Shown in pieces: positions 1-5,506 of a stretch of DNA of 6,423 nucleotides. The DNA comes from Bifidobacterium sp. UBA744. GTDB taxonomy: Bacteria > Actinomycetota > Actinomycetes > Actinomycetales > Bifidobacteriaceae. How positions within the stretch are numbered: the stretch's first letter is position 1; each line of letters starts with the position of its first letter. Location: assembly GCA_002298605.1 (NCBI GenBank), contig DBKS01000063.1:89862-96284 (forward strand), read 5' to 3'. Below the pieces are notes generated by a model that saw only the letters and a list, made by a program, of their open reading frames with translations, did not search any database and was not told the origin of the DNA. A program made the position numbers and the translations under genes.

Positions 1-632
1 CCGCAGCGGCGTTCCAGCGACGGCCGGCCGGCGTTCACATACGCCTGCAACGCCCTGCAGGCATACGATCCGAGCGGCACCAGGCGCTGTTTGCCCCCCT
101 TGCCCATAAGCCGGGCCATGCGCTCATCCACATCGACATCATCGAGATTGACGCCCACCGCCTCCGACACACGAGCGCCCGTGGCATACATGAACTCGAG
201 CAACGCCTTGTCGCGCAAGGCCACGGGATCTGTCGAACCCCCGACGGACACCGCGTCGAGCAATCGCGCCACCTCGTCGATGGTCAGCACATCCGGCAAG
301 GTGGACGCCGCTTTGGGCGCCTTCACAGCCGCGGCCACATCGGCGTCCACCGCACCGTCGAAAGCGGCGAATTTATGGAATTCATGCACGGACGCCAGCC
401 GACGCGCCTTGGAGCGCGCGGACTCGCCCTCGCCATCCAAAAAAGCGACGTAATCCTCGACGTCCCTGCGCGTCACCGCGCCCAGACCCGTGATCCCCTT
501 CGATCGCAACCAGGAGATGTACCGCTTCAGATCAGAGGCGTACGCGTTGACGGTAGCCGCGGACAACCCCCGCTCCACGTCGATATGCGCCTCAAAACGA
601 GCCAGCAGCCCCTCAAGTCCGTCGTCTTTCAT
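1..632 (-). CDS. xerD: Tyrosine recombinase XerD, N-terminal part (3' end outside window)
   Basis: This is a site-specific tyrosine recombinase of the XerC/XerD type, which resolves chromosome dimers at dif with a partner recombinase and FtsK. About 210 residues are visible. Residues 1-105 form the SAM-like core-binding domain (GLSAATVNAYASDLKRY at 22-38), followed by the start of the catalytic domain. The first catalytic Arg is R154 in ATGARVSE, and the catalytic Lys is K178 in GKGGKQRLVPLG. Their spacing of 24 matches R148/K172 of E. coli XerD. The HxxR box, the second His and the nucleophilic Tyr would lie left of position 1. The ATG at 632 is the only good start, because an in-frame stop lies at 639-641; no clear Shine-Dalgarno (SD) site precedes it. 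The gene lies 96 nt after rplT. The family is secure; XerD rather than XerC rests on gene order and overall similarity. Confidence 0.87.
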   Translation of the reverse strand, partial: MKDDGLEGLLARFEAHIDVERGLSAATVNAYASDLKRYISWLRSKGITGLGAVTRRDVEDYVAFLDGEGESARSKARRLASVHEFHKFAAFDGAVDADVAAAVKAPKAASTLPDVLTIDEVARLLDAVSVGGSTDPVALRDKALLEFMYATGARVSEAVGVNLDDVDVDERMARLMGKGGKQRLVPLGSYACRALQAYVNAGRPSLERRC

Positions 633-666
633 CGACGTTCATTCTAGCTGCTGGCCTGATACGAGA

Positions 667-687
667 AACCCCGCGCATGGCGGGGTT
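667..687 (-). terminator. Probable terminator after rplT
   Basis: A perfect 8-bp inverted repeat (arms AACCCCGC and GCGGGGTT, loop of 5) lies about 40 nt after the rplT stop. Read on the minus strand the stem is followed only by T, C, T, C, so the U-tract is poor. It probably ends or attenuates the infC-rpmI-rplT transcript before xerD, but readthrough is possible. Confidence 0.5.
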
Positions 688-728
688 CCCAACATAGACG
701 ACCGACCCCTTACAGGAGCCGGTTTCGC

Positions 729-1112
729 TCACGCCTCGACGGGAGCGTTGACGTCCTCGGGGAGAGCGGCCTTGGCGGCGTCCACGATGGTCTTGAACGC
801 CTCGGGATCGGACACGGCCAGTTCGGCCAGAGCGCGGCGGTCGAGTTCGATGCCGGCCAGGCGCAGACCCTGAATGAAGCGGTTGTAAGTGATGCCCTCG
901 GCACGGACGGCAGCGTTGATGCGCTGGATCCACAGCTTGCGGAAATCACCCTTGCGGGCCTTGCGGTCGCGGAAGTTGTAGTTAAAGGAGTGCAGCAGCT
1001 GCTCCTTGGCCTTGCGGTACAGGCGGGAGCGCTGGCCGCGGTAGCCGGAAGCCCTCTCGAGAACAACACGACGCTTCTTATGAGCATTCACTGCGCGCTT
1101 GACACGTGCCAT
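729..1112 (-). CDS. rplT: 50S ribosomal protein L20
   Basis: L20 binds 23S rRNA early in 50S assembly and, in several phyla, represses its own operon by binding mRNA. The 127-residue product carries the basic N-terminal stretch (MARVKRAVNAHKKRRVVLERASGYRG split over residues 1-26) and the family segments FNYNFRDRKARKGDFRKLWIQR (residues 43-64) and ITYNRFIQGL (residues 74-83). The length is slightly above the usual 117-120 because of an acidic and alanine-rich C-terminal tail (DAAKAALPEDVNAPVEA). A GAGGAA ribosome-binding site at 1119-1124 lies about 6 nt upstream of the ATG. It follows rpmI by 48 nt with no terminator between them, so it is cotranscribed with infC and rpmI. Confidence 0.97.
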   Translation of the reverse strand: MARVKRAVNAHKKRRVVLERASGYRGQRSRLYRKAKEQLLHSFNYNFRDRKARKGDFRKLWIQRINAAVRAEGITYNRFIQGLRLAGIELDRRALAELAVSDPEAFKTIVDAAKAALPEDVNAPVEA

Positions 1113-1160
1113 AATCTATTCCTCAGCTTTCTAAATGTCTTGATTGATGCGAGCAGGGGC

Positions 1161-1355
1161 TCACTTGTTGAGCATCTTCTTGATGTTCTTGGACTGCGCC
1201 TTGGCCAGAACCGAGTCGGCGGACAGGGCACGACGCTTGCGAGCGGACTTGTGCTCGAGGTTGTGGCGCATCGCGGAACCGACCTGCATCAGCTTGCCCG
1301 TGCCAGTGACGCGGACGCGCTTGGAAGCGGCGGAATTACTCTTCATCTTCGGCAT
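1161..1355 (-). CDS. rpmI: 50S ribosomal protein L35
   Basis: L35 is a small basic protein of the large ribosomal subunit. The product is 64 residues, the normal family length, and begins MPKMKSNSAASKRVRVTGTG with the later family signature HNLEHKSARKRR (residues 31-42). A longer frame continues upstream to about 1550, but the ATG at 1355 is preceded by a strong AAGGAGGG site (1361-1368) at correct spacing, and the family starts with MPKMK, so this start is clear. The start lies inside the end of infC, giving a 20-bp overlap in a different frame, which suggests translational coupling. rplT follows after 48 nt. Confidence 0.97.
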   Translation of the reverse strand: MPKMKSNSAASKRVRVTGTGKLMQVGSAMRHNLEHKSARKRRALSADSVLAKAQSKNIKKMLNK

Positions 1356-2046
1356 TGCTGCCCTCCTTGGTGTTGTTCTTCTGTGCGGAAGCATGGGTGA
1401 CGGAAGCCTTCGCCGCGGCCGCGGCCTGAGCCTGGGCCTCCTGCTTGGCGGCCAAACGCGCGGCCTGACGGGCCTGGCGTTCGGCGCGGGACTGATCGCC
1501 ACGACGACGCTGCTCGGACTGGGTGTGCACTTTCTTGCCCTTGGGCGCAAGCGTCATGATGATGTTGCGGCCCTCCTGCTTGGGCTGGAATTCGATGGTG
1601 CCGAACTCCTCGACCTCGGCGGCAAGACGCTGCAGCAACTCCACGCCGCCGATCGGGCGGGACTGCTCACGGCCACGCAGCATAATCGTGACCTTCACCT
1701 TGTCGCCGCCTTCGAGGAATCGAACCACATGGCCCTTTTTCACATCGAAATCATGCTCGTCGATCTTGAGGCGGAAACGAATCTCCTTGATCTCGGCAGT
1801 GCTCTGATTGCGGCGGGCTTCGCGAGCCTTGATCTTCTCGTTGTACTTGTACTTGCCGTAATCGATGAGCTTAGCCACGGGAGGCTTCGCATTCGGCGCC
1901 ACCTCGACCAGATCGAGGTTGGCTTCCTTCGCCAGATTCAGCGCGACCGAAGTTGCGATAACCCCCACCTGTTCGCCATTCGGGCCGATCAGGCGTACTT
2001 GAGATACGCGAATCTCGTCGTTAATCCTTGGTTCGTCGCTGATGAT
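1336..2046 (-). CDS. infC: Translation initiation factor IF-3 (non-AUG start)
   Basis: IF3 binds the 30S subunit, blocks 50S joining and checks start-codon/initiator-tRNA pairing. From an ATC codon at 2044-2046 the product reads MISDEPRINDEIRVSQVRLIGPNG, the usual actinobacterial N-terminus. The N domain runs to about residue 75 (LIDYGKYKYNE at 60-70), then a linker and the C domain (KKGHVVRFLEGG, MLRGREQSRP) to about residue 172. Residues 173-236 form a charged, Ala/Gln/Arg-rich tail that makes the protein 236 aa rather than about 180. There is no ATG or TTG in frame near the N-terminus; the GTG at 1966-1968 would delete conserved residues. AGGA lies 8 nt before the chosen ATC. The adjacent ATC at 2041-2043 is an alternative. 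Rare AUU/AUC starts are known for IF3 genes and support autoregulation. It is the first gene of infC-rpmI-rplT. Confidence 0.95.
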   Translation of the reverse strand: MISDEPRINDEIRVSQVRLIGPNGEQVGVIATSVALNLAKEANLDLVEVAPNAKPPVAKLIDYGKYKYNEKIKAREARRNQSTAEIKEIRFRLKIDEHDFDVKKGHVVRFLEGGDKVKVTIMLRGREQSRPIGGVELLQRLAAEVEEFGTIEFQPKQEGRNIIMTLAPKGKKVHTQSEQRRRGDQSRAERQARQAARLAAKQEAQAQAAAAAKASVTHASAQKNNTKEGSNAEDEE

Positions 2047-2128
2047 GACTCCATTCCTCGTGTTACCAGTCGCGTCAATTCCGATCCTGCGCGATTCGAG
2101 GCATACCGAAGAAGTCGCCCTTCAGCGG

Positions 2129-2215
2129 TCAAAGCTTCACGAATGATGTCATTCGTTCCGTGGAACGCGCACAACGCGCGGACCTGCGAGGCCAATGCCT
2201 TGAACCCGAAGCCAT
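2129..2215 (-). CDS. Possible 28-aa upstream ORF in the infC leader
   Basis: A short frame begins MASGSRHWPRRSAR and ends with TGA about 80 nt before the infC start. A GGAAG element lies 6 nt upstream of its ATG. It is rich in Arg and Ser and its codons span the three overlapping hairpins, so its translation would change their folding. No family is recognisable and a chance ORF is quite possible in GC-rich DNA. It is listed because position and spacing fit a leader peptide. Confidence 0.2.
   Translation of the reverse strand: MASGSRHWPRRSARCARSTERMTSFVKL
2139..2180 (-). repeat. Three overlapping inverted repeats in the infC leader
   Basis: Three dyads follow one another. The first is ACGAATGA-n2-TCATTCGT (2139-2156), the second CGTTCC-n2-GGAACG (2154-2167), and the third CGCGC-n5-GCGCG (2166-2180). 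Adjacent dyads share two or three bases, so neighbouring hairpins cannot both form fully in RNA. This is the arrangement expected of a switching leader, but it could also contain DNA operators. The function is inferred. Confidence 0.5.
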
Positions 2216-2269
2216 AACAGGCTTCCAGGTGGGAAAATCCGCTTTCTTGATTTCTCAAGCCAAATAAAG

Positions 2270-2278
2270 AGAATACCA
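2270..2278 (-). promoter_or_regulatory. Extended -10 promoter candidate for infC-rpmI-rplT
   Basis: On the minus strand the sequence reads TGG-TATTCT, an extended -10 (TGn plus a TATAAT-like hexamer, 4 of 6 matches). The -35 region is poor, as often tolerated with an extended -10. The TSS would be near 2263. Confidence 0.45.
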
Positions 2279-2306
2279 CACTCCTCGACTGGCCGACACG
2301 CCGGAT

Positions 2307-2335
2307 GGTCCCACCCATCCACGGATGCGGTGGCC
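2307..2335 (-). repeat. Imperfect stem-loop downstream of the TauE/SafE-like gene
   Basis: The minus strand has paired segments CCAC...ATCC and GGAT...GTGG around a 2-nt turn, with an internal mismatch, and partial outer pairing. It lies about 30-55 nt after the stop codon at 2364. No U-tract follows, so it is at best a weak or factor-assisted terminator. Confidence 0.25.
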
Positions 2336-2363
2336 CGCGTTCGCCACGGCGGAAGGCGACGGC

Positions 2364-3206
2364 TCAGTAATACCGAATTCCCAAATAGACGGCAAGCACG
2401 ATACCGGACACGCACGCCAGAATACGCATCAGCCGCTCGGGCACGCGGCGCACCACGGCCGGAGCGAATCGCGAACCGACCACCGATCCGATGAACAAGG
2501 CGGCCATGGCGGGCCAGTGAACCACCCCGGTGATCACGAACATGATGGTCGCCGAAATATTCGCCATGCCGCATCCAAGGGTTTTCAACGCGTTGATCTC
2601 GGCATATGGACCCACCTTGCCGACCGACAGCACGGCCAGCGTGGCGGTGCCGGACCCCGCGCCGAAATATCCCGAGTAGACCGACAATGCCGACATGGCG
2701 GCCACCATCGGAATTGTTTCGCCGGGATCCCCCCGCCGACCGTCACGCTCCGGGCGTCCGGCACTCCCCCGCCGGCTGGCGGAGCCCCCCGCATCGGCCG
2801 ACCCGCCAGCCCGCGCGGGGGCTCCGTCGGATCCCGCCGCCGTCTTCCTCGGCCTGGCGAGAATCAGCAACGCGCTCAGCGCGAGCATCGGAGGCACCGA
2901 ATACTCGAAGAACCTTGCGGGCAACGTCAGCAACAGCAGCGCGCCGATCACCCCGCCGACAAGACCGATCACCGCATACACCAACGCGACATGGCGGCGG
3001 CGGCGCAGTTCGGGTCGCGCGCCCAGGCACCCACCAATGACGATGCCCACATTACCCGCGGTATTGGTGGCCGAGGCCATCACCGGAGGCACTCCCACCG
3101 CCAGCGTGGCGGGAAAGGAGATCAGCGAGGCGAGGCCCACGCTATAGCCAACGAAACCGGCCCCTACGCCGGCAGCCACCAAGGCGACGAATTGCCAGAT
3201 AGTCAT
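2364..3206 (-). CDS. TauE/SafE-family membrane permease
   Basis: This is a 280-residue polytopic membrane protein of the TauE/SafE (DUF81) family, which includes proteins linked to export of sulfite, sulfoacetate and other organosulfur anions. The substrate here is unknown. The N-terminal half (residues 1-117) has hydrophobic segments around 4-24, 26-42, 47-62, 72-94 and 103-117, with TNTAGNVG at 48-54. The second half repeats the pattern, with the family motif SGYFGAGSGT (178-187) and LGCGMANISA (210-219). Between them, residues 118-164 form an unusually Gly/Ser/Ala/Arg-rich hydrophilic loop. The ATG at 3206 is forced, since an in-frame stop lies at 3210-3212. No SD precedes it, so it may be leaderless or weakly translated. 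It sits 84 nt after the ECF S gene; whether they share a transcript is unclear. Confidence 0.85.
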   Translation of the reverse strand: MTIWQFVALVAAGVGAGFVGYSVGLASLISFPATLAVGVPPVMASATNTAGNVGIVIGGCLGARPELRRRRHVALVYAVIGLVGGVIGALLLLTLPARFFEYSVPPMLALSALLILARPRKTAAGSDGAPARAGGSADAGGSASRRGSAGRPERDGRRGDPGETIPMVAAMSALSVYSGYFGAGSGTATLAVLSVGKVGPYAEINALKTLGCGMANISATIMFVITGVVHWPAMAALFIGSVVGSRFAPAVVRRVPERLMRILACVSGIVLAVYLGIRYY

Positions 3207-3251
3207 GACTCATATGCTAACGCCGGGCCACCGCGACGAGGAGTCATATGC
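3201..3251. promoter_or_regulatory. Direct repeat and palindrome at the TauE/SafE-like gene start
   Basis: GACTCATATGC (3207-3217) and GAGTCATATGC (3241-3251) are near-identical direct repeats (10 of 11) offset by 34 bp. The first abuts the perfect 10-bp palindrome AGTCATGACT (3201-3210), which spans the ATG. A TAGCAT hexamer on the minus strand ends 7 nt before the ATG and could be the -10 of a leaderless transcript. No good -35 is seen. An operator role is inferred. Confidence 0.3.
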
Positions 3252-3290
3252 CAGCGATTGCAACGAACCGAAGCGCCTTGCGACGCGGTC

Positions 3291-3863
3291 TCAGCCGCGA
3301 CGGGCGACCAGCGAATCAACCCAGTAGGCAAGCGGCGGCAATAGGGCGAGCTGCAGCACAATGCCGGGCAGGCCGGCGGCAAGATCGCCAGTCCAGATCG
3401 AGGCGACGTCCACGCCACTGCCGAAGGCGGCCACCGCAATGGCCACGGCGATCGTGTAGGCCACACGACCGGCGACCTGCGCGACAACCACTTTGGCGAG
3501 GAACGGCAGACGCACGCCGCGCAGCAGGCCGGCCACCAAGCCGTAGACGCACAACTCGACCACCATGAGCGGAAGCATCGACGCCACCGGCATGCCGGTC
3601 AGCGCAAAACTGGCCAGTGGAGCCAGCGCGCCCGAAATCGCGCCGGCCACCGGTCCGGCGATCAGACCGACGAAGATGATTGGCAGATGCATGGGCAGGA
3701 ACGCCATCCCCAGCGCGTCGCCCATGCCGCTGGCCGCTCCGATGATGTGAACCGCCTGCGGCAACGCGACGGCCGCGGCAATGGCGAACAGCGTGGCCGC
3801 GGCGGTGGTTTTCACACCGAGCTTCGGCAGATCAGCGTGGGTCAGGGTTGTTGAAACACTCAT
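3291..3863 (-). CDS. ECF transporter S component (substrate unknown)
   Basis: This is a 190-residue integral membrane protein that resembles the substrate-binding S subunits of energy-coupling-factor vitamin/micronutrient transporters. It would capture a substrate and work with EcfA, EcfA' and EcfT subunits encoded elsewhere (group II arrangement), since none is in this window. Hydrophobic segments lie roughly at residues 20-42, 60-78, 80-90, 96-114, 122-147 and 163-185. The stretch FLPMHLPIIFVGLIAGPVAG (55-74) with a conserved-looking His59, followed by SFALTGMP (85-92), is the recognisable part. The start at 3863 was chosen over upstream codons because AAAGGAG (3869-3875) lies 5 nt before it and the upstream extension is not membrane-like. 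It follows the kinase gene by 76 nt, and a possible own promoter lies in that gap. Vitamins, queuosine precursors or thiamine precursors are all possible substrates. Confidence 0.8.
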   Translation of the reverse strand: MSVSTTLTHADLPKLGVKTTAAATLFAIAAAVALPQAVHIIGAASGMGDALGMAFLPMHLPIIFVGLIAGPVAGAISGALAPLASFALTGMPVASMLPLMVVELCVYGLVAGLLRGVRLPFLAKVVVAQVAGRVAYTIAVAIAVAAFGSGVDVASIWTGDLAAGLPGIVLQLALLPPLAYWVDSLVARRG

Positions 3864-3887
3864 ATCGACTCCTTTGAACAGATAACC

Positions 3888-3917
3888 AGAATAGATAGTC
3901 GGAACGGATACGGCCAA
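3888..3917 (-). promoter_or_regulatory. Possible internal promoter for the ECF S gene
   Basis: On the minus strand TTGGCC (-35) and TATTCT (-10) are separated by 18 bp, with a predicted TSS near 3881 and an 18-nt leader that carries the strong ribosome-binding site. It would allow the transporter to be made apart from the upstream kinase. The match is moderate. Confidence 0.35.
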
Positions 3918-3939
3918 TGTGCAAGACGACGGCGGGACG

Positions 3940-4482
3940 CTAGCCGATTGCCGGCCCCCGCAGATCCACCGTGACGACGACATCGGCGGCCTCGCGGGCG
4001 CCGGTCGCCTCGAAATACCGTTCCTCAAGCGGGATCCACTCGTCCCTGAACCGTTGCAGCATTGTCGGATTGCGCCTGGCGAGGCGACGCAGCTGCTCCT
4101 CGGGGCTGATGTCGAGAAAAACCGACAGCCGGTAGTAGCGCCGCAAATCCGGGTGGAGGGCGTAGCTGCCCTCCACCAGCACCACCGGCGTCGCAGAGGG
4201 ATCGACCGTCACCACGTCGTCGGCGAAACGACCGGCATGGCAGTCCCAGGGATGGAAGGCAACGGCATCGCCGCGGCCCAGCGGCGCAAGCACCTCATGC
4301 TCGACCCGTTCGCGGTCGACGTTGCCGCCCGGCTGCGCCAGACGCTCGGGCGAGCGCTGCTCGGGGCGCAGGAAGAAATCATCCATATGCACCACGGCGC
4401 ATCCAAGCCGATCGCGCAGCATGGCCGCCAGCGTGGTTTTGCCGGAGGCGCACCGGCCGTCGATACCGATCATCACCACCAT
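3940..4482 (-). CDS. Uridine-kinase-like P-loop small-molecule kinase
   Basis: This is a 180-residue soluble P-loop kinase of the uridine kinase/phosphoribulokinase/pantothenate kinase superfamily. It probably transfers phosphate from ATP to a nucleoside-like or vitamin-like alcohol. The Walker A is GRCASGKTT (9-17), followed by HMDDFFL (32-38), which is the acidic region near the substrate. VLVEGSYAL (101-109) is the Walker B-like strand, and an Arg-rich lid (LRRLARR, 131-137) and DEWIPLEERYF (147-157) follow. It is shorter than true uridine kinases (about 205-215), so uridine is not assured. The ATG at 4482 lies 20 nt after the DUF362 stop, with only a weak SD, which suggests coupled translation; the ATG at 4473 is an alternative. 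Next to an ECF S gene it would fit phosphorylation that traps an imported substrate (inference). Confidence 0.82.
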   Translation of the reverse strand: MVVMIGIDGRCASGKTTLAAMLRDRLGCAVVHMDDFFLRPEQRSPERLAQPGGNVDRERVEHEVLAPLGRGDAVAFHPWDCHAGRFADDVVTVDPSATPVVLVEGSYALHPDLRRYYRLSVFLDISPEEQLRRLARRNPTMLQRFRDEWIPLEERYFEATGAREAADVVVTVDLRGPAIG

Positions 4483-4502
4483 GAGAAACCCGCGATCCGG
4501 CG

Positions 4503-5405
4503 TCAGTCCAGCACGGTCAGACGGTACTCGCGCGAACCGATGCCCAGCTCCGCGGCGTGCTCAAGAATATGCTCGCCGTGACGGGAGGCGATGCGCTGCG
4601 AAACCGACGCCCCATCCGGCGCGGCATGGATCAGGTCCACGCAGGCCTGGTCGAGGGCCACCGGGTCAAGCGACGACAGCACGCCGATATCATGCATGTC
4701 CGGCTCGGAGGGCGCGGCGAAGCAGTCGCAGTCCACGGACAGGCGGTTCATGATGTTGAGATACTGCATACGGCCACTCATATGCGTGATCACGGCTTCA
4801 TCCGCCTCGGCCATGGCCTCCAGGAACTCCAGCTGCGGCGCCTCGACCCACTGGTCGGCGGAGCGGCCCCCGGAGTGGATCCAACGCTTGCCGTTGGAGG
4901 AGGCCAGTCCGATGGACACGTTCTTCAGCGCCCCGCCGAAGCCTCCCATCGGATGCCCCTTGAAATGAGACAGCACGAACACCGAGTCATAATCGTCGAT
5001 ATGCCTGCCGACGATGTCATAGGCGATCACCTTGTGCTTCGCGACCGGGATCCTGATCTCACCGCCCATGTCGAGGATCTCGACCGGGGCGATGTCGGCA
5101 TAGCCGTGATCGCGCATCACCTTGAGGATTTTGTCCGGCGTCTCGCGGTTGCCGTTGTAGGCGGTGGCGCACTCGACCAGGGTGCCGCCGAGCTCGCCAA
5201 CCAGATCCCTGATCAGCGCCGGGCTGAGGTTGTTGGATTTGTCCGATTCGCCCGAATGGATCTTGATGGCCATGCGGCCGGGCAGCTTCGCGCCGAGCGC
5301 ATGGTATGCCTTCACGATGGACTGCGGCGTGATGTCGTTGGTGAAGAATACCTCGGGTGCGTCCGCCGATTCAGTGCGATGCTCGAGATCGCCGACTTCG
5401 CTCAT
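4503..5405 (-). CDS. DUF362 family protein lacking the ferredoxin-like cluster
   Basis: This is a 300-residue soluble protein of the DUF362 family, whose biochemical function is largely unknown. Landmarks are MAIKIHSGE (45-53), TAYNGNRETP (81-90), the strongly conserved block LSHFKGHPMGGFGGALKN (145-162), GKRWIHSGG (172-180), VDCDCFA (224-230), DIGVLSS (239-245) and LDPVALDQACVDLI (246-259). Longer relatives carry an 8-cysteine [4Fe-4S] ferredoxin segment after the equivalent of IHSGG; here that segment is replaced by a cysteine-free helix-like stretch (181-215). Only C79, C226, C228 and C255 remain, so a classical two-cluster ferredoxin is excluded. AGGAG (5412-5416) lies 6 nt before the ATG at 5405, favouring this start over an upstream ATG at 5525, which would run over the divergent gene's start. 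It heads the kinase and ECF S genes. Its role is unknown. Confidence 0.88.
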   Translation of the reverse strand: MSEVGDLEHRTESADAPEVFFTNDITPQSIVKAYHALGAKLPGRMAIKIHSGESDKSNNLSPALIRDLVGELGGTLVECATAYNGNRETPDKILKVMRDHGYADIAPVEILDMGGEIRIPVAKHKVIAYDIVGRHIDDYDSVFVLSHFKGHPMGGFGGALKNVSIGLASSNGKRWIHSGGRSADQWVEAPQLEFLEAMAEADEAVITHMSGRMQYLNIMNRLSVDCDCFAAPSEPDMHDIGVLSSLDPVALDQACVDLIHAAPDGASVSQRIASRHGEHILEHAAELGIGSREYRLTVLD

Positions 5406-5493
5406 GCTTTTCTCCTCGCCTTTCCGTACATGGACCGCCGGGGAGCCGGATGGCGCGTCGATGCGCCGCGGCAACCGTCGCGTCTTCTTACGA

Positions 5494-5499
5494 ACTATA
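5494..5499 (-). promoter_or_regulatory. -10 candidate for the DUF362-kinase-ECF S unit
   Basis: TATAGT on the minus strand (5 of 6 matches to TATAAT) would start a transcript near 5487, with a leader of about 82 nt before the DUF362 ATG. The corresponding -35 position (TCATTG, 5517-5522, 17-bp spacer) is weak and lies inside the right arm of the dyad at 5507-5525. Confidence 0.42.
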
Positions 5500-5501
5500 C
5501 A
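5496..5501 (+). promoter_or_regulatory. -10 candidate for the thiamine pyrophosphokinase gene
   Basis: TATACA on the plus strand lies 10 nt before the ATG at 5512, placing a TSS near 5508 and thus an almost leaderless mRNA. It overlaps the minus-strand TATAGT by four bases. No good -35 is visible. Confidence 0.4.
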
Positions 5502-5506
5502 CTTGG

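Larger units (their letters stand above)
2047..2363 (-). other. infC leader and promoter region (317 bp without an established gene)
   Basis: This is the longest gene-free stretch. It lies between the TauE/SafE-like stop codon and infC. It holds an imperfect stem-loop near the TauE end (2307-2335), an extended -10 candidate (2270-2278), three consecutive overlapping inverted repeats (2139-2180), and a possible 28-codon upstream frame (2129-2215). A TSS near 2263 would give a leader of about 217 nt, long enough for feedback control by L20 or another factor. No known leader family could be matched by eye. Confidence 0.6.

Noticed and set aside
1356..1550. N-terminally extended L35
   Set aside because: The extension is the infC tail read in another frame; the strong SD and family start place the ATG at 1355.
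1989..2318. 109-codon minus-strand frame across the infC leader and start
   Set aside because: Its start lies upstream of the infC -10 candidate, it ends inside infC in another frame, and it shows no family features.
2325..3344. 339-codon plus-strand frame opposite the TauE/SafE gene
   Set aside because: The composition is Arg/His/Gly-rich and the frame mirrors a clear membrane protein on the other strand; it is a GC-driven shadow.
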